DNA of 64,000 nt from Pseudomonas xantholysinigenes (lineage in GTDB: Bacteria > Pseudomonadota > Gammaproteobacteria > Pseudomonadales > Pseudomonadaceae), in the NCBI RefSeq assembly GCF_014268885.2, contig NZ_CP077095.1:5036001-5100000 (forward strand). Direction: 5' to 3'. The position numbers and the translations under genes are program-made. Below the pieces are notes generated by a model that was not told the origin of the DNA, searched no databases, and was given only the letters and a program-made list of their open reading frames with translations. This document shows positions 18,885 to 26,432 of this stretch, one piece after another; position 1 is the stretch's first letter; each line of letters opens with the position of its first letter.

Positions 18885-20363
18885 TTACTTGTCGGCGTGG
18901 TATGCCGCATCAGCGCTTTCAAAACGCGAAACCATGCTGCCGGACGGCTTGCCCAACTTGCTCACCACGAAGATGGCGATGCTGGCGAACAGGAAGCCCG
19001 GGATGATCTCGTACAGGCCCAGGCCCACGTAGTTCTTCCACAGGATCACGGTCAGCGCGCCAACCACGATACCGGCCAGGGCGCCGTTGCGGGTCATGCC
19101 CTTCCACAGCACCGAAATCAGCACCACCGGACCGAAGGCGGCACCGAAGCCGGCCCAGGCGTAGGCCACCAGGCCCAGCACGCGGTTTTCGGGGTTGGCG
19201 GCCATGGCGATGGCGATCAAGGCAACGGCCAGGACCATCAGGCGACCGACCCAGACCAGCTCGGTCTGCGAAGCGTTCTTGCGCAGGAACGACTTGTAGA
19301 AGTCTTCGGTCAGGGCGCTGGAGCACACCAGCAGCTGGCAGCTCAGGGTGCTCATCACCGCGGCCAGGATGGCCGACAGCAGCACACCGGCGATCCATGG
19401 GTTGAACAGGATCTTGGCCAGCTCGATGAACACGCGCTCATGGTTCTCGGTGACCGGGCCCGCCAGGTCAGGGTGCGCCGAGAAGTAGGCGATGCCGAAG
19501 AAGCCGACGGCACAGGTACCGCCCAGGCACAGGATCATCCAGGTCATGGAGATGCGCCGAGCCTTGGCGATCGACTTGACCGAGTCGGCGGCCATAAAGC
19601 GCGCCAGGATGTGCGGCTGGCCGAAGTAGCCCAGACCCCAACCCATCAGCGAGATGATGCCGATGAAGGTCGCGCCCTTGAACATGTCGAAGTGCGCCGG
19701 GTTCACCGCCTCGATCGCCAGGAAGGTGGTGTCGAAGCCACCGGTGGAGATCAGCACGATGATCGGGGTGAGGATCAGCGCGAAGATCATCAGCGAAGCC
19801 TGCACGGTGTCGGTCCAGCTCACCGCCAGGAAGCCACCGACGAAGGTGTAGGCGATGGTCGCGGCGGCACCGGCCCACAGGGCAGTCTCGTAGGACATGC
19901 CGAAGGTGCTTTCGAACAGGCGGGCGCCAGCAACGATGCCGGAGGCGCAGTAGATGGTGAAGAACACCAGGATGACGATCGCCGAGATGATCCGCAGCAG
20001 GCCGGTCTGGTCTTCGAAGCGGCTGGAGAAGTAGTCCGGCAGGGTCAGGGCGTCACCGTTGTGCTCGGTCTGCACACGCAGACGGCCGGCGACGAACAGC
20101 CAGTTCAGGTAGGCGCCGACGGTCAGGCCGATGGCGATCCAGGCCTCGGAAAGGCCCGCGAAGTAGATGGCGCCCGGCAGGCCCATCAACAGCCAGCCGC
20201 TCATGTCCGATGCGCCGGCGGAAAGCGCGGTGACCACGCTGCCGAGGCTACGGCCGCCGAGAATATAGTCGGAAAGGTTCTTGGTGGAGCGATAGGCGGC
20301 GAAGCCGATCAGCACCATTGCCGCAATGTAGACCACGAAGGTGATCGTTAGTGGATTGCCCAT
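18885..20363 (-). CDS. putP: Sodium/proline symporter
   Basis: 492-residue member of the SSS family with 13 expected membrane helices; it takes up proline with Na+. Family features seen are GGRSLGSVVTALSAGASDMSGWLLMGLPG (first helices, sodium site) and GWGLGYFGQPHILARFMA. The start MGNPLTITFVVYIAAMV (20363) is chosen because residues before it are not hydrophobic and not conserved. It is divergent from putA, sharing the 360-bp operator region, so both should be derepressed by proline. Confidence 0.95.
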   Translation of the reverse strand: MGNPLTITFVVYIAAMVLIGFAAYRSTKNLSDYILGGRSLGSVVTALSAGASDMSGWLLMGLPGAIYFAGLSEAWIAIGLTVGAYLNWLFVAGRLRVQTEHNGDALTLPDYFSSRFEDQTGLLRIISAIVILVFFTIYCASGIVAGARLFESTFGMSYETALWAGAAATIAYTFVGGFLAVSWTDTVQASLMIFALILTPIIVLISTGGFDTTFLAIEAVNPAHFDMFKGATFIGIISLMGWGLGYFGQPHILARFMAADSVKSIAKARRISMTWMILCLGGTCAVGFFGIAYFSAHPDLAGPVTENHERVFIELAKILFNPWIAGVLLSAILAAVMSTLSCQLLVCSSALTEDFYKSFLRKNASQTELVWVGRLMVLAVALIAIAMAANPENRVLGLVAYAWAGFGAAFGPVVLISVLWKGMTRNGALAGIVVGALTVILWKNYVGLGLYEIIPGFLFASIAIFVVSKLGKPSGSMVSRFESADAAYHADK

Positions 20364-20415
20364 GAGTTGTGCCCTGGCGTTGTTTTTATCTCTTGCGACC
20401 GCCGTGCAGCAGACG

Positions 20416-20652
20416 GTTGCACCCAGGCGGCGCATCCTATGCAACAACATGAATCAGGTGCAACCATTTTTCATTTGCAAGTTGCACCCGACCCTGCATT
20501 TTCAGAAAAAACCCTTTTCTTGCTCCATTTCGGAGCAAAAACAGCCTTTTTCATACTTAAATGCACCAAAGACGGCCATTTCGGCTGTTCAGAAATGCCC
20601 TTCAGACGAGTTGCACCCCAGGCATGAAAAATTCGGGTTGCACCCGGTTGCA
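20416..20652. promoter_or_regulatory. Cluster of seven GTTGCA motifs: probable PutA operators in putP-putA control region
   Basis: GTTGCA occurs on the plus strand at 20416, 20481, 20610, 20637 and 20647, and on the minus strand at 20440 and 20459. All but one plus-strand copy read GTTGCACCC, and the exception is GTTGCACCCC. GTTGCA is the known core recognised by the ribbon-helix-helix domain of E. coli PutA. About 0.1 occurrences would be expected by chance in this length. The sites lie near both gene starts, fitting repression of both divergent genes. The rest of the 20364-20723 gap is AT-rich and holds no gene. Confidence 0.8.
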
Positions 20653-20723
20653 CCCAATTTGTCCTACAGGCTAATCTTGCCGTCAGCTTAGGCCACATCC
20701 GTGGCCAATAACGAGGATAAGAA

Positions 20724-23700
20724 ATGGCGACGACCACCCTTGGGGTCAAACTCGACGACCCGACCCGTGAGCGACTCAAAGCAGCTGCGCAGTCCATCGA
20801 CCGCACGCCGCACTGGTTGATCAAGCAAGCGATCTTCAACTATCTCGAGAAGCTCGAGGGTGGCGCCACCCTGAACGACCTCAACGGCCATGCCGCCGCT
20901 GGCGACGACGCCGGCGAAGTCACCGCCGACCACGCCCACCAGTGCTTCCTGGAATTCGCCGAAAGCATCCTGCCGCAGTCGGTACTGCGCTCGGCAATCA
21001 CCGCTGCCTACCGTCGCCCCGAGCAGGAAGTGGTGCCGATGCTGCTGGAGCAGGCCCGCCTGCCGGCCGCCCAGGCCGAAGCCACCAACAAGCTGGCCGC
21101 AAGCCTGGCCGACAAGCTGCGCAACCAGAAGAGCGCCGGCGGCCGTGCCGGCATTGTCCAGGGCCTGCTGCAGGAATTCTCGCTGTCGTCCCAGGAAGGC
21201 GTGGCGCTGATGTGCCTGGCCGAAGCCCTGCTGCGCATCCCCGACAAAGGCACCCGTGACGCGCTGATCCGCGACAAGATCAGCACCGGCAACTGGCAAC
21301 CGCACCTGGGCAACAGCCCGTCGCTGTTCGTCAACGCCGCCACCTGGGGCCTGCTGCTGACCGGCAAGCTGGTCAGCACCCATAACGAATCCGGCCTGAC
21401 CTCCTCGCTGACCCGCATCATCGGCAAGAGCGGCGAACCGATGATCCGCAAGGGCGTCGACATGGCCATGCGCCTGATGGGCGAGCAGTTCGTCACCGGC
21501 GAGACCATCGCCGAAGCCCTGGCCAACGCCAGCAAGTTCGAAGCCAAGGGCTTCCGCTACAGCTACGACATGCTCGGCGAAGCCGCGTTGACCGAGCACG
21601 ATGCACAGAAATACCTGGCCTCCTACGAGCAGGCGATCCACTCGATCGGCAAGGCCTCGCACGGCCGCGGCATCTATGAAGGCCCGGGCATCTCGATCAA
21701 GCTCTCGGCCCTGCACCCGCGCTACAGCCGCGCCCAGTACGAGCGCGTGATGAGCGAGCTGTACCCACGCCTGCTGTCGCTGACCCTGCTGGCCAAGCAG
21801 TACGACATCGGCCTGAACATCGACGCCGAGGAAGCCGACCGCCTGGAGCTGTCGCTGGACCTGCTCGAGCGCCTGTGCTTCGAGCCGTCGCTGGCCGGCT
21901 GGAACGGCATCGGCTTCGTCATCCAGGCCTACCAGAAGCGCTGCCCGTACGTGATCGACTACGTCATCGACCTGGCCAAGCGCAGCCGTCATCGCCTGAT
22001 GATCCGCCTGGTGAAAGGCGCCTACTGGGACAGCGAGATCAAGCGCGCCCAGGTCGAGGGCCTGGAAGGCTATCCGGTCTACACCCGCAAGGTGTACACC
22101 GACGTGTCCTACGTCGCCTGCGCCCGCAAGCTGCTGGCCGTGCCAGAAGCCATCTACCCGCAGTTCGCCACCCACAACGCCCACACCCTGTCGGCCATCT
22201 ACACCATCGCCGGGCAGAACTACTACCCGGGCCAGTACGAGTTCCAGTGCCTGCACGGCATGGGCGAGCCGCTGTACGAGCAAGTCGTGGGCAAGATCTC
22301 CGAGGGCAAGCTGAACCGTCCGTGCCGCGTGTACGCACCGGTCGGCACCCACGAAACCCTGCTGGCCTACCTGGTGCGCCGCCTGCTGGAAAACGGCGCC
22401 AACACCTCGTTCGTCAACCGCATCGCCGACCACTCGATCTCCATCCAGGAGCTGGTCGCCGACCCGGTCGCCAGCATCGAGCGCATGGGCACCCAGGAAG
22501 GCAGCATTGGCCTGCCGCACCCGCGCATCCCGATGCCGCGTGAACTGTACGGCAGCGAGCGGGCCAACTCGGCCGGCATCGACATGGCCAACGAACACCG
22601 CCTGGCGTCGCTGTCCTGCGCCCTGCTGGCCACCGCCCACAATGACTGGAAAGCCGCCCCGCTGCTGGCCTGCGCCGCCAGCGAGCAGCCGGCCGCGCCA
22701 GTGCTCAACCCGGCCGACCACCGCGATGTCGTGGGTCACGTGCAGGAAGCCACCGTCGCCGACGTCGACAACGCCATCCAGTGCGCGCTGAACGCCGCGC
22801 CGATCTGGCAGGCCACCCCACCAGCCGAGCGCGCCGCGATCCTCGAACGCGCCGCCGACCTGATGGAAGCCGACATCCAGCCGCTGATGGGCCTGCTGGT
22901 GCGCGAAGCCGGCAAGACCTACGCCAATGCCATCGCCGAAGTGCGCGAGGCGGTGGACTTCCTGCGCTACTACGCGGTGCAGGCACGCAACGACCTGCGC
23001 AACGACAGCTGCCGCCCGCTGGGCCCGGTGGTGTGCATCAGCCCGTGGAACTTCCCGCTGGCAATCTTCTCCGGCCAGGTGGCCGCAGCCCTCGCCGCCG
23101 GCAACCCGGTTCTGGCCAAGCCGGCCGAACAGACCCCGCTGGTCGCCGCCCAGGCCGTGCGCCTGCTGCTGGAAGCCGGCATCCCCGAAGGCGTGCTGCA
23201 ACTGCTGCCAGGCCAGGGCGAAACCGTCGGTGCCGGCCTGGTCGGTGACGAACGCGTCAAGGGCGTGATGTTCACCGGCTCCACCGAAGTCGCCCGCCTG
23301 CTGCAGCGCAACATCGCCGGGCGCCTGGACAACCAGGGCCGTCCGATCCCGCTGATCGCCGAGACCGGCGGCCAGAACGCCATGATCGTCGACTCCTCGG
23401 CGCTCACCGAACAGGTGGTGATCGATGTGGTCTCCTCGGCCTTCGACAGTGCCGGCCAGCGCTGCTCGGCCCTGCGCGTGCTGTGCCTGCAGGAAGACTC
23501 CGCTGATCGCGTGATCGAAATGCTCAAGGGCGCCATGGCCGAAAGCCGCCTGGGTAACCCCGAGCGCCTGTCCGTGGACATCGGCCCGGTGATCGATGCC
23601 GAAGCCAAGGCCGGCATCGAGAAGCACATCCAGGGCATGCGCGACAAAGGCCGCACCGTCTACCAGGTAGCCATTGCCGAGGGTGAGGAGATCAAGCGCG

Positions 23701-24674
23701 GCACCTTCGTGATGCCGACCCTGATCGAGCTGGACAGCTTCGACGAGCTGCAGCGCGAAATCTTCGGTCCGGTGCTGCACGTGGTGCGCTACAACCGCAA
23801 GGACCTGGACCAGCTGATCGAGCAGATCAATGCTTCCGGCTACGGCCTGACCCTGGGCGTGCACACCCGCATCGACGAGACCATCGCCAAGGTGGTGGAC
23901 AACGTCAACGCCGGCAACATGTACGTCAACCGCAACATCGTCGGTGCCGTGGTCGGCGTGCAGCCGTTCGGCGGTGAAGGCCTGTCGGGCACCGGCCCGA
24001 AAGCCGGCGGCCCGCTGTACCTGTACCGCCTGCTGTCGACCCGCCCGGCCGACGCCATCGCCCGCCACTTCCAGGCCGACGATGCGCGCAGCAAGGCCGA
24101 CACCACACTGCGCGACCAGCAGCTCAAGCCGCTGACCACCCTCAAGACCTGGGCGGCCAGCAGCCAGATGAGCGACCTGGTCGCGCTGTGCGAGCAGTTC
24201 GCCGAGCAGTCGCAGAGCGGCATCACCCGCGTGCTGCCAGGCCCGACCGGCGAGCGCAACACCTACAGCGTGCTGCCACGCGAACACGTGCTGTGCCTGG
24301 CCGACAACGAGGCCGACCTGCTGGCCCAGCTGGCGGCGGTACTGGCCGTGGGCAGCTCGGCGGTGTTCCAGGACGGCGAGCCGGCCAAGACCGTGCGCGG
24401 CCGTCTGCCCAAGGAGCTGCAAGCGAAGATCAAGCTGGTGGCCGACTGGAGCAAGGACGACGTGGCCTTCGACGCGGTCATCCACCACGGTCACTCCGAC
24501 CAGCTGCGCGGCGTCTGCGAGCAGGTGGCCAAGCGCGCCGGCGCGATCGTCGGGGTGCACGGGCTGTCGAGCGGCGATCAGCAGATCGCCCTGGAGCGGC
24601 TGGTGATCGAGCGGGCGGTGAGTGTGAACACCGCGGCGGCGGGCGGTAACGCCAGCTTGATGACCATCGGCTGA
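20724..24674 (+). CDS. putA: Trifunctional proline utilisation protein PutA (repressor, PRODH, P5C dehydrogenase)
   Basis: 1316 residues, the length of trifunctional PutA. Residues 1-47 are a ribbon-helix-helix DNA-binding domain (TTTLGVKLDDPTRERLKAAA). The FAD proline dehydrogenase barrel follows at about 190-560 (ALHPRYSRAQYERVM, RLVKGAYWDSEIK, FATHNAHTL), then the NAD-dependent P5C dehydrogenase at about 650-1110 with ETGGQNAMIVDSSAL and catalytic Cys914 in AGQRCSALRVL. It oxidises proline to glutamate at the membrane and, when proline is scarce, binds DNA to repress itself and putP. The intergenic GTTGCA array supports that role. Confidence 0.97.
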   Translation: MATTTLGVKLDDPTRERLKAAAQSIDRTPHWLIKQAIFNYLEKLEGGATLNDLNGHAAAGDDAGEVTADHAHQCFLEFAESILPQSVLRSAITAAYRRPEQEVVPMLLEQARLPAAQAEATNKLAASLADKLRNQKSAGGRAGIVQGLLQEFSLSSQEGVALMCLAEALLRIPDKGTRDALIRDKISTGNWQPHLGNSPSLFVNAATWGLLLTGKLVSTHNESGLTSSLTRIIGKSGEPMIRKGVDMAMRLMGEQFVTGETIAEALANASKFEAKGFRYSYDMLGEAALTEHDAQKYLASYEQAIHSIGKASHGRGIYEGPGISIKLSALHPRYSRAQYERVMSELYPRLLSLTLLAKQYDIGLNIDAEEADRLELSLDLLERLCFEPSLAGWNGIGFVIQAYQKRCPYVIDYVIDLAKRSRHRLMIRLVKGAYWDSEIKRAQVEGLEGYPVYTRKVYTDVSYVACARKLLAVPEAIYPQFATHNAHTLSAIYTIAGQNYYPGQYEFQCLHGMGEPLYEQVVGKISEGKLNRPCRVYAPVGTHETLLAYLVRRLLENGANTSFVNRIADHSISIQELVADPVASIERMGTQEGSIGLPHPRIPMPRELYGSERANSAGIDMANEHRLASLSCALLATAHNDWKAAPLLACAASEQPAAPVLNPADHRDVVGHVQEATVADVDNAIQCALNAAPIWQATPPAERAAILERAADLMEADIQPLMGLLVREAGKTYANAIAEVREAVDFLRYYAVQARNDLRNDSCRPLGPVVCISPWNFPLAIFSGQVAAALAAGNPVLAKPAEQTPLVAAQAVRLLLEAGIPEGVLQLLPGQGETVGAGLVGDERVKGVMFTGSTEVARLLQRNIAGRLDNQGRPIPLIAETGGQNAMIVDSSALTEQVVIDVVSSAFDSAGQRCSALRVLCLQEDSADRVIEMLKGAMAESRLGNPERLSVDIGPVIDAEAKAGIEKHIQGMRDKGRTVYQVAIAEGEEIKRGTFVMPTLIELDSFDELQREIFGPVLHVVRYNRKDLDQLIEQINASGYGLTLGVHTRIDETIAKVVDNVNAGNMYVNRNIVGAVVGVQPFGGEGLSGTGPKAGGPLYLYRLLSTRPADAIARHFQADDARSKADTTLRDQQLKPLTTLKTWAASSQMSDLVALCEQFAEQSQSGITRVLPGPTGERNTYSVLPREHVLCLADNEADLLAQLAAVLAVGSSAVFQDGEPAKTVRGRLPKELQAKIKLVADWSKDDVAFDAVIHHGHSDQLRGVCEQVAKRAGAIVGVHGLSSGDQQIALERLVIERAVSVNTAAAGGNASLMTIG

Positions 24675-24694
24675 CACTGACGGTCGTTGAACGG

Positions 24695-24722
24695 AAAAGG
24701 AGAGCTCAGGCTCTCCTTTTTT
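24695..24722 (+). terminator. Rho-independent terminator of putA
   Basis: Perfect 8-bp stem AGGAGAGC/GCTCTCCT with a TCAG loop followed by six Ts, starting 20 bp after the putA stop. Confidence 0.9.
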
Positions 24723-24767
24723 GTGGGCGCAACTGTCTTGCCGAGATTTATCAGCCTGGCGCGATCC

Positions 24768-24886
24768 CTGTAGGAGCGGCCTTGCGTCGCGAAAGGGCCG
24801 CAAAGCGGCCCCGGCGATCTTTGCAACAACGCTGAAATCCCGGGGCTGCTGCGCGGCCCTTTCGCGACACAAGGCCGCTCCTACAG
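24768..24886. repeat. Inverted REP pair (GTAGGAGCGGCCTTG family)
   Basis: Starts CTGTAGGAGCGGCCTTGCG and ends with the inverse AAGGCCGCTCCTACAG. Each unit carries a GC-rich hairpin (GGCCGCAAAGCGGCC and GGGCTGCTGCGCGGCCC). It lies between the putA terminator and the DUF3077 gene. Confidence 0.85.
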
Positions 24887-24954
24887 ATTTTTCACCCTCT
24901 TCAAGCCTCCCGTAGGGCTTGCCCGCGAAGAGGCCGGCACTGACAGCACAAGTC

Positions 24955-25218
24955 TCAATGCTTCATGCCTAGCTCGGCATCATCCATCAGCGCCTTGGCC
25001 AGGGCGCTCAGGTAATACGACGCCCAGAGCAGCTGGGGCTTTTCCTCCATGATCCCGGTGATGGTCAGGTCGCGTACGCAGCCCATCAGCTCTGACGCCT
25101 GGTCGCGGGCGTGCTGGCATGGGATGCCGGGTTCGATGCAGAACAGCGGGTCGGTCATGCCTTCGCCCTGGTAGAACTTGGTCTTGCCGACGGTGGTGGG
25201 GGTGTTGTCTGTGGTCAT
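24955..25218 (-). CDS. Small DUF3077-family protein
   Basis: 87-residue cytosolic protein beginning MTTDNTPTTVGKTKFYQGEG, with the family's cysteine-containing core PLFCIEPGIPCQHARDQASE and a C-terminal helix. DUF3077 proteins are small Pseudomonas proteins of unknown function, often in tandem with other small proteins. The start at 25218 follows a purine-rich RBS (GGGAGAAA); the longer frame is translated REP sequence. It lies downstream of the 80-residue gene at 25372 with a REP pair between them. Confidence 0.75.
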   Translation of the reverse strand: MTTDNTPTTVGKTKFYQGEGMTDPLFCIEPGIPCQHARDQASELMGCVRDLTITGIMEEKPQLLWASYYLSALAKALMDDAELGMKH

Positions 25219-25251
25219 GGTTTTTCTCCCTGAAAGGGTCGGTGCCTGTGC

Positions 25252-25346
25252 GGGCCTCTTCGCGGGCAAGCCCGCTCCCACAGGCACGGCGCTGGCTCCA
25301 AGACACAGGTGAACCTGTGGGAGCGGGTTTACCCGCGAAAGGGCCC
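25252..25346. repeat. Inverted REP pair (CGCGGGCAAGCCCGCTCCCACA family)
   Basis: Units TTCGCGGGCAAGCCCGCTCC and TGTGGGAGCGGGTTTACCCG face each other, bounded by GGGCC/GGGCCC. It sits between the two small minus-strand genes. Confidence 0.85.
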
Positions 25347-25371
25347 GACCAGGCAACACATGCCTTACGGC

Positions 25372-25614
25372 CTAATGCAACGTGGGCGCCTGCGCCGGCA
25401 TCTGCACCTGGATCAACGCCGCTTCGAGCAACACACGCAGCGACTCCATTTCATGCATCGACGCCATCATCAACACGGCAGCCGGCGACCTGGGTTTGAG
25501 CTGTACGGCGTGATGGGCCACGGTCAACGCGCACAGGCCGTACTCGGTGGCCTGGATGAGGGTGTCTTCGAGGGAATGAGGGTTGTGGGGTGGATCGGGA
25601 ACGATCTTTAGCAT
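25372..25614 (-). CDS. Small hypothetical protein, possibly DUF6124 family
   Basis: 80 residues: MLKIVPDPPHNPHSLEDTLI, then a hydrophobic/helical part (AAVLMMASMHEMESLRVLLEA). The VPDPP start recalls the DUF6124 small proteins of Pseudomonas, which also pair with DUF3077 genes. The family call is from memory and tentative. No catalytic motif is visible. A GAGAG ribosome-binding site precedes the ATG. A large predicted stem-loop lies 70-170 bp upstream on the same strand. Confidence 0.6.
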   Translation of the reverse strand: MLKIVPDPPHNPHSLEDTLIQATEYGLCALTVAHHAVQLKPRSPAAVLMMASMHEMESLRVLLEAALIQVQMPAQAPTLH

Positions 25615-25682
25615 GGTATGGCTCTCTCAAAATGGGCCACCACCATCTGCTGTCAAACAAAAGGGTGGCAGCTGTACGTGGG

Positions 25683-25784
25683 TTGACAGACCGGTGAGAG
25701 AACCTAACCCGGCGCACACAAGGTGCCCCACGCACAACCGCCATAACGCGCAAGCCATGCGCAAGGTTCTCAGCGGCCTGTCAA
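25683..25784 (-). promoter_or_regulatory. Predicted structured leader upstream of the 80-residue gene
   Basis: TTGACAGACCGGTGAGAGAACC (25683-25704) is complementary to GGTTCTCAGCGGCCTGTCAA (25765-25784), apart from two mismatches and a 2-nt bulge. This gives an 18-bp interrupted stem enclosing about 60 nt. It is not a REP unit. The rest of the 25615-26432 gap holds the inverted repeat at 26011-26284, an unassigned stretch (25790-26010) and the dehydrogenase promoter region. No gene was found there. Confidence 0.45.
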
Positions 25785-26010
25785 AGCCGATCGCTGCATT
25801 CGCAACGACCGCCCGAGACTAGTGACCAACCCAAAGCACCGCAATGGCTTGTAAGGGGGCAGAAGTATGTTTGGGAAATGGACTACATGGAATAGGGGAA
25901 GTCTCGGGATTTGCGTAGGAAACGCGACGGAGGTAACCCTTGGATCCAGCGCTTCCAGGTCCATAGCTACGATCGCATGAGGGCGTCCAGGCGCAGGGCG
26001 AAAGCCTTGC

Positions 26011-26284
26011 AGCGCCTGTGAGATCGAGCGCCGCCCGCGCGGCGCATCGCGACGCAAGGCCGCTCCTACATCTGTTTCGGGCCAATGAGTCCTGTGAAAG
26101 TACCGCTGCCCGCCTTGGCGCATGTCTCAAGACTGGTGGGGCGGCAGTGGTGCCCACGCTGAAACCGCGTCGTGCCAACAAGGCGGACCAGGTAATGGCA
26201 CAGGATTGACTGGCCCGAAACAAATGTAGGAGCGGCCTTGCGTCGCGATGCGCCGCGCGGGCGGCGCTCGATCTCATAGGCGCT
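26011..26284. repeat. 74-bp near-perfect inverted repeat (extended REP pair) with 126-bp centre
   Basis: Left arm 26011-26084 and right arm 26211-26284 are reverse complements over 74 bp with two mismatches (at the AGCGCCTGTGAG and CATCTGTTTC positions). The core is the GTAGGAGCGGCCTTGCG REP extended by a GC-rich hairpin (GCGCCGCCCGCGCGGCGC). Weaker complementarity continues inside the arms (CCTGTG, TACC, CCGCCTTG), so the element is two inverted copies of a longer unit. No transposase is present. Confidence 0.8.
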
Positions 26285-26432
26285 GAAGAACTTTCGGCGA
26301 ACACCTGGCAGCCCTCACCCAATCCTCTCCGAAAACGCTGCCTTCTAAAGTCATATCACCCAAACCAATTAACCTGTCCCCTGCCCTATCACCTTGCCTA
26401 GACTCGCTGCATCCCGAACCAGGAATGCCGCC

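Noticed and set aside
20688..24872. Very long open frame (about 1394 codons) on the minus strand opposite putA
   Set aside because: It is the mirror of the GC-rich putA codons: Gln/Arg/His/Ala/Val-rich, without domains, and it spans a REP region and the putA terminator. putA itself has full domain support.
26085..26210. Possible small gene in the centre of the 74-bp inverted repeat
   Set aside because: Open frames there are translated repeat sequence without a ribosome-binding site, and the centre itself resembles degenerate repeat arms.
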